Assembly (NCBI RefSeq): GCF_004564135.1
Contig: NZ_CP038255.1
Span: 3,583,501-3,647,500, forward strand
Direction of reading: 5' to 3'
Source: Terasakiella sp. SH-1
GTDB taxonomy: Bacteria; Pseudomonadota; Alphaproteobacteria; Rhodospirillales; Terasakiellaceae
DNA length: 64,000 nt
Shown: in pieces, positions 25,441 to 35,460 of the stretch
Numbering within the stretch: position 1 is the stretch's first letter
How the letters are laid out: each line of letters starts with the position of its first letter
The notes under the pieces: model-generated
What the model was told of the DNA's origin: nothing
Database searches by the model: none
What the model saw: only the letters and a program-made list of their open reading frames with translations
Position numbers and translations under genes: made by a program

Positions 25441-27936
25441 TTACTCATTCCTTAAATGAGGGGCTGCTTTTTGCCCCAAAGCCTGCCAGGTCCCGATAAA
25501 GCCTGCCCCGATGGTGAGGATCAAGCAAAGGAAAAGGGTCATGGCGATGGTCTGGGGATAAAAGGCCCAATCCATATTCATCAGGAAGGTAATCACCCCC
25601 CAGGAGGACAGGGTGCCCACGATCGCTGCAATCAGTCCGGTGACAAGGCCGAGCAGGCCATATTCGATCAGATAAGCCAGCAACATGCGCCCGCGTGTGG
25701 CCCCCAGAACCTTAAAGACAATGGCTTCATAGGTACGTTGTTCCCGTCCTGAGGCCATAGCTCCTGCCAGAACAAAGCCACCGGCCATAACGGTCAGGCT
25801 GGCGGCAAGACCAATGGCGGTGGAAATTCCGTCCATCAGGTTACGGGCAGATTGTAACGCGTCTTTCACCCGAATGATGGAAACATTGGGAAAATGGCGT
25901 GCCAGTGACTTTTCGATTGTGTCCAGGGCTGTATCATCGGCGTGAACGGCGGCAATGTGGGAGTGCGGGGCATATTCCAGCAGGCCCGGGCTCATGATAA
26001 TGGCAAAATCAAAACGCATGGACTTCCAGTTAATTTCTCGCAAGGAGGTAATGGTGGCTGTCACATTACGTCCCAAGACATTGACGCTGAGTGTATCACC
26101 GATATCCACACCAAAGCCTTTGGCAAGGCCAGCATCCAGTGAAATCAAGGGTTTGCCACGATACTCTTCGGCCCACCACTCCCCTTTAATAATTTTGGAG
26201 CCTTCCGGTGTTTGGGCGGCATAGGTCAGGGCACGGTCCCCGCGAATGGCCCATTGGGATTGACTGGCGACTTTGGCTTTATCCACATCAACTCCGTTGA
26301 TCTTGGTGATGCGCCCGCGCAAGGACGGCACCCGTTTATAATTGCTGGCCCCTTTGATGGTTGTCAGGGTGTCATCAAACGGGGTGATTTGATCGTTTTG
26401 AATATCAATAAAGAAAAAGGCTGGGGCATCTTTGGGCAGGTCATCATTAATCTGACCACGTAAATTTTGATCAATTTGCGTGACAGCAACAAGTACGGAT
26501 AGCCCTAAGCCAAGAGATAGAATCACAGATGGAGCAGTGGAGCCGGGACGATGCAGGGCTGTGATGGCAAGGCGTAAGGAGGTTTGCTTGAAATGCGGGG
26601 CTCTTTGGGCCAGTTTTGTCACGACTTGTCCGGCAAGCTTTAGAATACCAAGGACAAGGGCGGCAACAACGACAAAGATAATCGCAAAATCAAGGCGATG
26701 GGCTGTGCTGAGAGTTAAGGCAATCAGGAAAAAGACAAAGAGATAAGACAGATACTTATATATAGGGGCTGGTGAGGCTGTAATCGGTGTGGTTTTGTCA
26801 CGAAACAGGGCGCTTGCCGGTACATTTTGTGTGCGTCCCAGCGGCCAAAAGGCAAAGGATAAGACTGTCAGGATACCGAAAGTTGCAGCAATCAATAATT
26901 CTGGAAGATAAAGGGCGCTTTCAGGCTGCACAGGAAAGAAACGAGCCCCCACAGTGGCGGCAATATAGGGAACACTGGCCCCAAGGAAAAGCCCTATACC
27001 AATACCGACCAGACTAAGAAGAAAGATTTGCAGGAAATAAATCTGAAAGACGGTCTTGCTGCTGGCCCCAAGGCTTTTGAATGTCGCAATGGTTGCGATC
27101 TTGCCATTAAGATAATCCCGTACACCGGAGCTGACCCCCACCCCGCCGATCAATAAAGTGGTGAAACCAACGAAGCTGAGAAAGAGGGAAAGGCGGTCGA
27201 TGAAATTTTCCACACCGGGGGCAGCCTTGTCAGGGGTGCGCATACGCCACCCGGCTTCTGGAAACTTTTCCTTAAGTATGTCTGAGAAATTATTAGAGAT
27301 GCTAATGTCATTAAGTAGCAGGCGATAATGATGGCGCACCACGCTGCCAGGTTTCAGAAGCTGGGTATTTTCCAATGTTTTTTGGGAAACCAGAATACGG
27401 GGGCCAAAATTAATGACAGAGGCAATACGATCAGGCTCTTTTTTCAAAACGCCGGTAATGGTGATTTCAGCCTTCCCAATGGTCAGGGTGTCACCAAGTT
27501 TAAGATGCAGGCGGTCTAAAATTGTGGGTTCGATCAGGGCGGTGTTTTCATCCACAGAAAGCCCGGCAGGTTCACTCTCAATTGCCCCGACAAGGGGGTA
27601 TAAAGAGTCAACGGCCTTTAATTCTACAAGTAGACGTTTATCCTGTTTTTGGGCCATGGCACGCAGTTCTGTGGCATGGGATAAGCGCCCGTTTTCTTGA
27701 AGGAAGTTTTGTTGCTCATCAGTAATTTCGCGACCGGAAAGACGAAGGTCAATATCTCCACCCAAGAGAACTTTCCCATCACGGGCCAACCCGGCAGAGA
27801 TAGATTGATTAAGGGAAAAGACCGCTGCAATGGTTGTCACCCCCAAAATCAGGCAGGCAAGGAAAATACGAAACCCTTTGGTCCCACCGCGTAATTCCCG
27901 GCGGGCCAGTCGCCAACTTTGTGTCCAGTTATTCAT
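25441..27936 (-). CDS. YbbP-like ABC transporter permease (FtsX/MacB-type domains)
   Basis: 831 residues. LARRELRGGTKGFRIFLACLILGVTTIAAV opens the protein; two FtsX-type membrane domains follow (about 255-380 and 705-815) separated by large periplasmic regions. It overlaps the ATPase gene by 4 bp and together they form a YbbAP-type complex, which by family acts on envelope proteins or lipids rather than importing a solute. The divergent tesA-like gene is in the same relative position as in E. coli. Confidence 0.9.
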   Translation of the reverse strand: MNNWTQSWRLARRELRGGTKGFRIFLACLILGVTTIAAVFSLNQSISAGLARDGKVLLGGDIDLRLSGREITDEQQNFLQENGRLSHATELRAMAQKQDKRLLVELKAVDSLYPLVGAIESEPAGLSVDENTALIEPTILDRLHLKLGDTLTIGKAEITITGVLKKEPDRIASVINFGPRILVSQKTLENTQLLKPGSVVRHHYRLLLNDISISNNFSDILKEKFPEAGWRMRTPDKAAPGVENFIDRLSLFLSFVGFTTLLIGGVGVSSGVRDYLNGKIATIATFKSLGASSKTVFQIYFLQIFLLSLVGIGIGLFLGASVPYIAATVGARFFPVQPESALYLPELLIAATFGILTVLSFAFWPLGRTQNVPASALFRDKTTPITASPAPIYKYLSYLFVFFLIALTLSTAHRLDFAIIFVVVAALVLGILKLAGQVVTKLAQRAPHFKQTSLRLAITALHRPGSTAPSVILSLGLGLSVLVAVTQIDQNLRGQINDDLPKDAPAFFFIDIQNDQITPFDDTLTTIKGASNYKRVPSLRGRITKINGVDVDKAKVASQSQWAIRGDRALTYAAQTPEGSKIIKGEWWAEEYRGKPLISLDAGLAKGFGVDIGDTLSVNVLGRNVTATITSLREINWKSMRFDFAIIMSPGLLEYAPHSHIAAVHADDTALDTIEKSLARHFPNVSIIRVKDALQSARNLMDGISTAIGLAASLTVMAGGFVLAGAMASGREQRTYEAIVFKVLGATRGRMLLAYLIEYGLLGLVTGLIAAIVGTLSSWGVITFLMNMDWAFYPQTIAMTLFLCLILTIGAGFIGTWQALGQKAAPHLRNE

Positions 27937-28634
27937 GAGGCAGCAACCTCTTTCAGGTTCAGGTTTTGAATGAGCCCATCCTGAACATGGATGATACGGT
28001 CACATTTTTCAGCCAGTTTGGGATCATGGGTGATGAGTAAAAGCGTGTTGTTTTGAGCTTTATGTCGGTTAAATAATAAATCCATGACCATTTTTCCGGT
28101 TTCCCCATCAAGATTGCCTGTGGGTTCATCAGCCAGTAACAGGTCCGGCTGGGCAGCAAAGGCACGGGCCAGGGCAACACGTTGTTGTTCTCCACCAGAA
28201 AGCTGGGAAGGGTAGTGATGCAGGCGATGACCAAGCCCGACGGCCTCTAATTGTTCGCAGGCAAGGTCAAAGGCATTCTTATGATTTGCAAATTCTAACG
28301 GTATCGAAACATTCTCTAAGGCCGTCATGGTTGGAACCAGATGAAAATCCTGAAAGACAATGCCGATATGGTCGCGCCTGAAAAGAGCAAGCTGGTCTTC
28401 TGTATAGTTTGTTACGTCCTGACCGGAAATGATCACCCGGCCCGATGTTGATCGTTCCAATCCCGCAATGACCATCATCATGGAGGACTTGCCCGACCCG
28501 CTGGGGCCGACAATGGCGATGGTTTCCCCACGTTCAATTTCCAAATTAATTCCTTTGAGGATATTGACGTGACCGGCCTGACTTGCCAGCTTAAGGTGAA
28601 TGTCTTGTAATTGTAGCGCGGGAGTATCGCTCAT
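27933..28634 (-). CDS. YbbA-like ABC transporter ATP-binding protein
   Basis: 233 residues from ATG 28634; a longer frame to 28739 lacks conserved sequence and would overlap the divergent gene. Walker [10 protein letters not shown], signature [14 protein letters not shown], Walker [13 protein letters not shown], of the LolD/MacB type. It drives the YbbP-like permease encoded just downstream with a 4-bp overlap. The start codon abuts the divergent esterase start. Confidence 0.92.
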   Translation of the reverse strand: MSDTPALQLQDIHLKLASQAGHVNILKGINLEIERGETIAIVGPSGSGKSSMMMVIAGLERSTSGRVIISGQDVTNYTEDQLALFRRDHIGIVFQDFHLVPTMTALENVSIPLEFANHKNAFDLACEQLEAVGLGHRLHHYPSQLSGGEQQRVALARAFAAQPDLLLADEPTGNLDGETGKMVMDLLFNRHKAQNNTLLLITHDPKLAEKCDRIIHVQDGLIQNLNLKEVAAS

Positions 28635-29274
28635 GGGCTTTGGCCTTTTAAATCCTTTGATGTCTGCCCTCAGATTTGTGTTGTTTCTGGTTCTTGTCAA
28701 CACGGCCAGTGCAAATGAAGGAAAAACAGATTTTACCATTCTTGTTTTGGGCGATAGTTTAAGTGCTGGATATGGGCTTAATCAAGGTGATGGCTTTCCA
28801 GAACAGCTTTCTTCAAAGATTAATGAGAAGAAAAACAACATTAAAATTATTAATGCAGGGGTGTCCGGTGATACCACGCAAGGTGGGCTTGCCCGGCTCA
28901 ATTGGGCCTTGGTTGATAACCCGGATATGGTCATTGTAGAACTGGGGGCCAATGATGGGTTGCGCGGTCTTGACCCCCAATTAATGGAACAGAACCTTGA
29001 TCAGATGATTACCCAGCTTAAAAAGCGCCAGATTAAAGTATTATTGGCAGGCATGCTCGCCCCGCCCAATTACGGTGATGTCTATGCACAGGAATTTAAT
29101 AGCGTTTATCCCCGCCTTGCGCAAAAACACGATGTCACCCTATATCCTTTTTTTCTTGAAGGTGTGGCCGGGGACCCTAAACTCAATCTTCCCGATGGCA
29201 TCCATCCCACTAAAGAAGGCATTGCGATCATTGTAGAGCGTATCCTTCCCTATGTTGAAAAGGTTATGAGATAA
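28633..29274 (+). CDS. periplasmic TesA-like GDSL esterase/lysophospholipase
   Basis: 213 residues from ATG 28633, with CGGGAG eight bases upstream; ATG 28660 is an alternative with no ribosome site. An N-terminal signal peptide ends near ANTASAN. VLGDSLSAGYGL has the nucleophile Ser, NAGVSGDTTQGG is block II, ELGANDGLRG block III, and PDGIHPTKEG block V with Asp and His. TesA-type enzymes hydrolyse acyl esters and thioesters in the periplasm. The start overlaps the divergent ybbA-like start by two bases. Confidence 0.9.
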   Translation: MGFGLLNPLMSALRFVLFLVLVNTASANEGKTDFTILVLGDSLSAGYGLNQGDGFPEQLSSKINEKKNNIKIINAGVSGDTTQGGLARLNWALVDNPDMVIVELGANDGLRGLDPQLMEQNLDQMITQLKKRQIKVLLAGMLAPPNYGDVYAQEFNSVYPRLAQKHDVTLYPFFLEGVAGDPKLNLPDGIHPTKEGIAIIVERILPYVEKVMR

Positions 29275-30320
29275 TGGAATATAGAAAACTTGGTCGCACT
29301 GATATTGATGTGTCTCTGGTCTGTTTGGGCACCATGACATGGGGAGAACAAAATTCTGAGGCCGAAGGCCATGAGCAGATGGATTATGCCCTTTCCAAGG
29401 GGGTAAACTTCTTTGATGTGGCTGAAATGTATCCGGTCACGCCGCGCAAAGAAACCTATGCCGATACGGAACGGGTCATCGGCACATGGTTTGAAAAATC
29501 AGGGAAACGCAATGATGTGGTTCTCGCCACCAAAGTGATTGGGCCGGGTAATTTCTTTGATTATGTGCGCGATGGGGCAAAACGCCTGACTGAAACAGAG
29601 ATTATGACAGCGGTGGAAAGCAGCCTTCAGCGCCTGAAAACCGATTATATCGACCTGTATCAAATCCACTGGCCGTCGCGCCCAACCAATTATTTCGGCC
29701 AGCTCAATTACCCGGATGGGGCCGATTATTCTAATGCTGTGCCGATTGAAGAAACCTTGGGCGCTATGGTGAAATTGGTGGAGCAAGGCAAAATTCGCCA
29801 TATCGGGGTATCTAATGAAAGTGCCTGGGGGGTGATGGAATATCTTCGCCTGTCTGAGAAAAATGGCTGGCCGCGCATTGTTTCCATCCAAAACCCCTAT
29901 AACCTGGTGACCCGCCAATATGAGGTGGGCCTGTCAGAGGTAACAGCCCATGAAGATGTCGGGCTTTTGGCTTATTCTCCGCTGGCAGGGGGGACCTTAT
30001 CGGGTAAATATCTTGGCGATCAGCAGCCCGAAGGTGCGCGTATGACCTTGTGGCCGGAACGTTACAGCCGCTTTACCAAGCCCAAGGCGAAAGAGGCCAC
30101 CCAGTCTTATGCTGATGTGGCGCAAAAACACGGTCTTGTGATGAGTGAAATGGCCCTGTCCTACTTGAAAACCAAGAGTTTCCTTACCTCATCTATTATA
30201 GGGGCCACGTCCCTGGACCAGCTGAAAAGCAATATTGCGGCTTATGAGATGGATCTGAACGAAGAGGTTCTGGCTGATATTGAAGCGGTTCATGTGGGTA
30301 ATCCAAACCCGGCCCCGTAA
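29274..30320 (+). CDS. tas: Tas-like NADP(H)-dependent aldo-keto reductase
   Basis: 348 residues. CLGTMTWGEQNSEAEGHEQMDYAL, NFFDVAEMYPVTPRKETY with the Asp-Tyr of the catalytic tetrad, IDLYQIHWPSRPTNYFG and RHIGVSNESAWGVMEYLRL closely follow E. coli Tas. Reduces carbonyl compounds; natural substrate not established. The ATG overlaps the TesA-like stop (TAATG). Confidence 0.88.
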   Translation: MEYRKLGRTDIDVSLVCLGTMTWGEQNSEAEGHEQMDYALSKGVNFFDVAEMYPVTPRKETYADTERVIGTWFEKSGKRNDVVLATKVIGPGNFFDYVRDGAKRLTETEIMTAVESSLQRLKTDYIDLYQIHWPSRPTNYFGQLNYPDGADYSNAVPIEETLGAMVKLVEQGKIRHIGVSNESAWGVMEYLRLSEKNGWPRIVSIQNPYNLVTRQYEVGLSEVTAHEDVGLLAYSPLAGGTLSGKYLGDQQPEGARMTLWPERYSRFTKPKAKEATQSYADVAQKHGLVMSEMALSYLKTKSFLTSSIIGATSLDQLKSNIAAYEMDLNEEVLADIEAVHVGNPNPAP

Positions 30321-30352
30321 ATTTTTATGAGGGGGGAAGGAGGGAGGCAACC

Positions 30353-30886
30353 ATGTTGCGTTTATTTGTCGGGGTGGAACTCCCCACTTCCTTTCATGAA
30401 TCGTTACGTTCGCTGTGCAGTGGCCTGAAAGAGGTGCGCTGGGTTGCTCCGCGTAATATGCATATTACACTGGCCTTTCTGGGAGAGATTGACCAAGGGG
30501 CAGCGGCTGATTTTCATGAGGCTTTATGCGATATTCAGTTCGATTCGTTTGAGCTTTATTTAAATGAAGTGGATTGCTTTGAAAGCCGGGGGCGTGCCCA
30601 TGTGGTCTGGACCGGGGTTAAAGGCAAGGTGGAGGCGTTGGCCCATCTGCATCAAAAGGTGCTGATGGCGGCTGAATATGCTGGATTGAAACCGGATCGG
30701 CGCAAATATAAACCACATGTCACGCTGGCCTGGTTAAAAGGAACACCGTTGGAAAATGTGCAAACGTACATGAGCAGCCATAATGGTTTTAAAACGGAAC
30801 GCTTTGTGGTGGATCATTTCAGCCTGTATCGTTCCCACCTCACCCGGCATGGGGCGGATTATGAGGTCTTGGAACGTTATGGATGA
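30353..30886 (+). CDS. thpR: RNA 2',3'-cyclic phosphodiesterase (2H phosphoesterase)
   Basis: 177 residues. MLRLFVGVELP, the first catalytic motif HITLAFLGE and the second HVTLAWLKG are the two His-x-Thr/Ser pairs of ThpR (LigT). It opens 2',3'-cyclic phosphates on RNA. GGAGGGAGG precedes the start. It converges with the TPR gene, directly adjacent at 30887. Confidence 0.9.
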   Translation: MLRLFVGVELPTSFHESLRSLCSGLKEVRWVAPRNMHITLAFLGEIDQGAAADFHEALCDIQFDSFELYLNEVDCFESRGRAHVVWTGVKGKVEALAHLHQKVLMAAEYAGLKPDRRKYKPHVTLAWLKGTPLENVQTYMSSHNGFKTERFVVDHFSLYRSHLTRHGADYEVLERYG

Positions 30887-32008
30887 TCAGGCATCAAAAC
30901 GCTGACCGACAAATTTCCCTTCCGGTAAATCGGATTTTGGCGGGAAGGGGTGGCAATTGTCCAGCTCGTGACGACTGTCGTGGATCATGCAACTTTGCTT
31001 AATGGTCGGCCAGAGGTTCTGCTGAATGAAAATTTCATCCATTTTGATCTGAGGGCGTGCGTGGGTGATGAATTTATAAAGCAATGTGCCCATATTGGCT
31101 AAGGCCCCTTGCACACCGCCCCACAGGCCCGCTGGCACAAGGGCGGATTGGCTGACATGATCGCGTATAATGTGGAAATGTTTATCTGAATTAATCCATT
31201 CATTAACAGCGGCGATTTCACGATGGGTAATTGCCGCCATATGATCACGAATAAGATAGCGGTCAATATGTTCATCCATGCAGACATGCAATTTCCACAG
31301 GCTGGTGCGCAGAGCAATGTCTTCGACGTCCATTAAAATAACTTCTGCCCCTTTGGCTTGCAGGGCTTTCTGGATGCGTGCTGGTACGGTTTCATCCAGA
31401 TAAAAACGACAGGTCCATTGCGGATAGAGCAGTTTTGCACTGTCTACTGCCTGTAAGGCCCCGCGCAATGTTTCTTTTTCATCCCCGTTAAAGGAAAAGG
31501 CGATGATGTTTTTTGCCTTTTTCAGGGAGTTAAAGGCTGCAATAGGACAGGTTTCAAGGGTGCTGAGCACAGGGGCCTGACATTGTGATTCTTTTAGGGT
31601 CAGCCCACAGCTGCTGTGATAGAGACTGTTTTGTTCATCGCCCAAATGGAAATAGCATTCTGCCAGACAGTCGTGAAGAAGTGTGTCATCTGACTTGTCT
31701 TCCAGCATCTTGGTCAAGATGGGGAGGGCCAGGGCATATTGTTGGGTACGTGTATAACACAGGGCAAAATTACGGGTGACTTCTGGGTCATCCAGCCCTT
31801 TAAGCGAACGTTTGAGCAGCCCCAGCATATCAAGGGCCCCCCGGTAATCCTGATTGGCAATGACATACTGGATGAAAATTTTTAGATCATTGATCTTCTG
31901 CGTTTTGTTAAACACATCCAGCTGAACGGAAATCGCATCTTTAAGATGGCCCGTTTCAAAAAGGGAGTGCGCCAGATCGCGCTTGTTGTCTAAATCCACA
32001 TCCATCAT
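30887..32008 (-). CDS. TPR-containing protein with a possible glycosyltransferase-like C-terminal domain
   Basis: 373 residues. The first ~140 residues are helical repeats (ETGHLKDAISVQLDVF, LALPILTKMLEDK, CLAECYFHLGDEQNSLYH). From about 165, AKNIIAFSFNGDEKETLRGALQAVDSAKLLYPQWTCRFYLDETVP and DVEDIALRTSLWKLHVC look like a family that modifies glycans or phosphate-sugar chains, but I cannot confirm it. The start overlaps the HAD phosphatase stop by 4 bp, so they are coupled. Confidence 0.6.
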   Translation of the reverse strand: MMDVDLDNKRDLAHSLFETGHLKDAISVQLDVFNKTQKINDLKIFIQYVIANQDYRGALDMLGLLKRSLKGLDDPEVTRNFALCYTRTQQYALALPILTKMLEDKSDDTLLHDCLAECYFHLGDEQNSLYHSSCGLTLKESQCQAPVLSTLETCPIAAFNSLKKAKNIIAFSFNGDEKETLRGALQAVDSAKLLYPQWTCRFYLDETVPARIQKALQAKGAEVILMDVEDIALRTSLWKLHVCMDEHIDRYLIRDHMAAITHREIAAVNEWINSDKHFHIIRDHVSQSALVPAGLWGGVQGALANMGTLLYKFITHARPQIKMDEIFIQQNLWPTIKQSCMIHDSRHELDNCHPFPPKSDLPEGKFVGQRFDA

Positions 32009-32679
32009 TTTTGGTAGAACTGTATGAGATTGGGTAAAGCAAACATCTCTCTAAAAGTAATATCTGCCCCGGTTAAGTCAAGCATCTCCGCATAGCCGGG
32101 CCCGGCATGGGAGGCCCCGGCAAAGCCAAAGGCCGTCATCCCGGCTTTTTTGGCTGCTTTAATGCCAACGGGACTGTCTTCAATGACCAGACAGCGGTTG
32201 GGGGAAACGCCCATTTTTTCCGCTGCATAAAGGAAAAGATCCGGTGCGGGTTTGCCACGGCTGACCATTTCAGCGGAAAATAAATGGGGGGCAAGCCTGC
32301 TGTACATCCCTGTCAATTTCAAGGAATGGGTGATTTTTTCCACCGATCCGCTGGAGGCAACACAAAGCGGGAGATGAAGCATATCCAGCGTTTCTTCGAT
32401 CCCTGAGACCGGGCGCAGGCGTTCTTCAAAAACCCGGCGATCACGAATGCGCAGAAGTTCTTCAAAATTATCGGGTAATTCAATGCCTTTGCTTTGAAAG
32501 ACGATTTCCTTAACCCGTTTCAGGCTGGAACCGGTAAAGCGTTCGCGACATTCTCGCGGTGTAATATCCAGCCCATATCGGGCCAGTTCTTCTGATAGAA
32601 TGTCTGAGGCGAGAAGTTCGCTATCGACCAGCACGCCATCACAGTCGAAAATAATCAGGTCAAAAGGGTTTTGGGTCAT
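32005..32679 (-). CDS. HAD-superfamily phosphatase/phosphomutase-like protein
   Basis: 224 residues. LIIFDCDGVLVDSE is HAD motif I with two Asp; CVASSGSVEKI motif II; RGKPAPDLFLYAAEKMG motif III; CLVIEDSPVGIKAAKKAGM motif IV. The DxDGVLVDSE form fits the beta-phosphoglucomutase/phosphoglycolate group. Substrate not assignable. It is in one unit with the TPR protein downstream and 2 bp from the channel gene upstream. Confidence 0.85.
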   Translation of the reverse strand: MTQNPFDLIIFDCDGVLVDSELLASDILSEELARYGLDITPRECRERFTGSSLKRVKEIVFQSKGIELPDNFEELLRIRDRRVFEERLRPVSGIEETLDMLHLPLCVASSGSVEKITHSLKLTGMYSRLAPHLFSAEMVSRGKPAPDLFLYAAEKMGVSPNRCLVIEDSPVGIKAAKKAGMTAFGFAGASHAGPGYAEMLDLTGADITFREMFALPNLIQFYQK

Positions 32680-32681
32680 TT

Positions 32682-33797
32682 TTATTGTTTATCGGCAGTT
32701 TGTTTGTGATTTTGCAGGTTTTCCCCACAGTGGGGGCAATGGGTATAGAAGTGCAGCCCCCCTTGGACGCTATGATGCAAAATATTGCGTGCTTCATCTA
32801 CTGAAATACCCAAATCTTTCTGAATTTTTCGAAGTTGGTCGGCTTCTTCTGTTGTTAAAACCCCATCTGAGAGTAAATCTGCAACCTTGTCGCGGTAACG
32901 TTCTCGCCGGATATGCAGCTGTTCGGAAAAAGCCGAAGCCAAGATCCCGGCTGGCAAGGCAACCATGCCGATTCCGACAATGGAAATGGCTGCCCCAAAG
33001 AATTTCCCCATTGCGGTGATGGGATAGGCATCCCCGAATCCAACGGTGGTCAGTGTAATGACCGCCCACCACATGGCATTGGGAATATCGGAAAAGACCT
33101 CGGGCTGGGCCTCATGTTCAAACAGGAAAATCATGCTGGCTGAAAAAGTCATCAGCAGAAGCAAGACAAATAATGCAGCGCCAAAGGCTTTGGCTTCCTG
33201 TCTTAAGACATTAAGCAAAATTGTCATGGCGGATGAATAGCGCGTCAGTTTAAAGACTCGCAATAAACGTAAAACCCGCATGAAACGCAGATCAACGGCA
33301 ATCAGAAAGCTGAGATAAAAGGGTAGAATGGCAATCATGTCAATCAACGCCGTTGGGGTGAGGAGATAACGCAAGCGCCCCCATAATGGATGGTGGAATT
33401 TATCTTGAGGTTTTTCCACAGCGGTCCAGATTCGACAAGCCAGTTCCACACTGAAGATTGCAACACTGAAAACTTCAAAATAATAGAATTCATCGGCCCA
33501 GCGGGTGCGCAGGCTGGCAACGGATTCCAGGATCACCGCCAAGACATTCAGTGTGATCAGGTTGACAATCAGAATATCGAAGATTTTGGACGCCATATCT
33601 GCACGATGACCGGCATCCATGATTTCATAAAGGCGGTTGCGTCGGCTTTGCCCTGTTGCAGGGCGCTGGAATTTTGGTGTTAAAGGGGCTGCGGCATTTA
33701 AAATATCGCTTTCACGTCGTCCAACCGATTGTGTGGGATTTAGGGGGCGTCCTTTTCTGCGATCATAGCCTGAACGTCTTTCTGAATCGTCCGTCAT
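32682..33797 (-). CDS. voltage-gated-type potassium channel with C-terminal zinc-ribbon-like tail
   Basis: 371 residues from ATG 33797 (a start 7 codons earlier is possible). The N-terminal cytoplasmic part is basic; six membrane helices follow, with an Arg-rich S4 (LRFMRVLRLLRVFKLTRY) and the selectivity filter TLTTVGFGDAYP. After S6 comes a helical segment (VADLLSDGVLTTEEADQL) and a Cys pair CPHCGENL near the end, with two His nearby, possibly a metal site. Family: ion transport protein; K+ selectivity from TVGFG. Confidence 0.88.
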   Translation of the reverse strand: MTDDSERRSGYDRRKGRPLNPTQSVGRRESDILNAAAPLTPKFQRPATGQSRRNRLYEIMDAGHRADMASKIFDILIVNLITLNVLAVILESVASLRTRWADEFYYFEVFSVAIFSVELACRIWTAVEKPQDKFHHPLWGRLRYLLTPTALIDMIAILPFYLSFLIAVDLRFMRVLRLLRVFKLTRYSSAMTILLNVLRQEAKAFGAALFVLLLLMTFSASMIFLFEHEAQPEVFSDIPNAMWWAVITLTTVGFGDAYPITAMGKFFGAAISIVGIGMVALPAGILASAFSEQLHIRRERYRDKVADLLSDGVLTTEEADQLRKIQKDLGISVDEARNILHHSVQGGLHFYTHCPHCGENLQNHKQTADKQ

Positions 33798-33861
33798 ATC
33801 GCCCCCCTGTTTTTGCACGTTATAACAAGAGTATAGCGCAAAAACAGGAAGGGTGCTTGGG

Positions 33862-35064
33862 TTATGTCAAACAGGGGCAGTCTTCAGATGAAGGTTGATC
33901 GTTACGACAACGTGAACCTGCCAGAAAGACGATGGACAGAAGACTACAGGCTGCGGCACTCCACAGGCCCAGCTCGCTGAACCCGGTTTGTTCCATGGCA
34001 ATTCCAGCCAGAATCGGTCCGACAATTTGCCCAACGCCATAAGAGACCACCAAAATGCCGATCAGGGCTGAGGGGTTATGAGGCGAGAGTTTACCGCCAA
34101 GGGCCAGAACAACTGTGACAATGCCCATAAAGCAAGACCCGAACATGAAACCACCGATCAGGGCGCTGGCGGTTGAGGGCCAGAGTACTGGCAAGGCACA
34201 GCCGATCGCCTGCACAATATAGGCTGCACTCAAAGCTTTGAAGTCCCCCATTTTAATGGCCGTACGCATCCAGAAGTAACAGGAGGGGGCCAGGGCAACA
34301 CCCAGCAAAATCCAGGCAAGGTTGCGGCTGTCAGCCAGGGCAGGGCTTTGGGCCATGATGGTGATAATAAAGGTTGTCCCGATAGAGAAAGTTGCGCCTG
34401 CCAGACAATAGGAAATCATCAACATGGTAATTGGTTTGGAGCGGACCTTCACCCCTTCACCGTGGGCAACTTTAGGGGCTGAAAGCCCGTGAATATTCAT
34501 CCATAACAAGGCAGGGATGGCGAGTAAAAATCCAATGGCGCCAACAATGACCCAGCCTTCTGCCCAGCCCATGATGGGTTCAATCAACGTAAGAACCGTG
34601 CCACTGATGATCACACCAAATCCGACACCGCTAAAATGAATACCGATATAATCCGGGCGGTGGCGCTGTTTGAGGTGATCCAGAACAATAGCCGTGCCGA
34701 CAACCATGCCGGCTGCACTGGTCATGCCGCCAAAATAACGCATGATGGACCAGAAAATCACATGATCGCTTAAGGCCATGATCGCGGTGGTGATAACGGC
34801 CAAGACAATGCCCCAACGATACCAGCGCAGTTTTGTTTCAGGCTTGCGCAGGCGGCTGGCGATCAAGGCCCCGGTGAGATAACCCGCATAGTTGGAAGCC
34901 GCAAGAAAACCTGCGCCATCATCACCCAGTCCTGTTGCGGCCTGCATGGCGGGCAATAAGGGGGTGAGGGCAAATCGGGCAATGCCCATAACAAGGATCA
35001 GGGAAGAGATACCTGCACAAAGCAATTTCCAGGTGGCAATAGGCTGAGACATAAGGGACCTCAC
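33862..35064 (-). CDS. YbfB/YjiJ-family MFS transporter
   Basis: 400 residues, twelve predicted membrane helices. LVMGIARFALTPLLPAMQAATGLGDDGAGFLAASNYAGYLTGAL is the hallmark N-terminal segment of this family. Substrate unknown. It overlaps the ABM-domain gene by 4 bp; a LysR regulator is divergent from that pair, so this is likely a regulated efflux or uptake unit. Confidence 0.87.
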   Translation of the reverse strand: MRSLMSQPIATWKLLCAGISSLILVMGIARFALTPLLPAMQAATGLGDDGAGFLAASNYAGYLTGALIASRLRKPETKLRWYRWGIVLAVITTAIMALSDHVIFWSIMRYFGGMTSAAGMVVGTAIVLDHLKQRHRPDYIGIHFSGVGFGVIISGTVLTLIEPIMGWAEGWVIVGAIGFLLAIPALLWMNIHGLSAPKVAHGEGVKVRSKPITMLMISYCLAGATFSIGTTFIITIMAQSPALADSRNLAWILLGVALAPSCYFWMRTAIKMGDFKALSAAYIVQAIGCALPVLWPSTASALIGGFMFGSCFMGIVTVVLALGGKLSPHNPSALIGILVVSYGVGQIVGPILAGIAMEQTGFSELGLWSAAACSLLSIVFLAGSRCRNDQPSSEDCPCLT

Positions 35065-35405
35065 TGATGAATGGACTGGCTGTCTTGTGGGGCTTGGGTG
35101 CGTTCTGTCATGGTGTAATCACGCATGACATGGGCAACGCGCAGGCGATAGCCGTCAAAGGCCTGATCGCGTCCCACGTTTTGGGCATCGCGATGGATTT
35201 GCAGATTGCGCCATTGCTGCACGGCTTCTTCATTTTCAAAGAAAGAGAGAGACAGAATTTTATTTTCATCGCTTAAGCTTTGAAAGCGTTCAACAGAAAT
35301 AAAACCGTCAATTTTTTCCAGCTCAGGGCGTAAGCGGGCGGCGATATCCAGATATTCCTGTTTATGATCTGGATTGGGCAGAACTTCAAAAATAACAGCA
35401 ATCAT
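35061..35405 (-). CDS. antibiotic biosynthesis monooxygenase (ABM)-domain protein
   Basis: 114 residues. MIAVIFEVLPNPDHKQEYLD and ISVERFQSLSDENKILSLSFFENEEAVQQWRN fit the small dimeric ABM alpha-beta barrel. It may oxidise or detoxify a small molecule exported by the MFS protein; this is inference from the 4-bp overlap with that gene. Likely controlled by the divergent LysR regulator through the box at 35461. Confidence 0.82.
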   Translation of the reverse strand: MIAVIFEVLPNPDHKQEYLDIAARLRPELEKIDGFISVERFQSLSDENKILSLSFFENEEAVQQWRNLQIHRDAQNVGRDQAFDGYRLRVAHVMRDYTMTERTQAPQDSQSIHQ

Positions 35406-35460
35406 AACCCTACTCGTAAAATTGTTGAGTGAACGAACAGTATAGTACGGGATCTATAAA

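Noticed and set aside
28635-28739. 35-codon N-terminal extension of the YbbA-like ATPase
   Set aside because: Not conserved in the family and would overlap the esterase coding sequence; MSDTPALQL at 28634 is the natural start.
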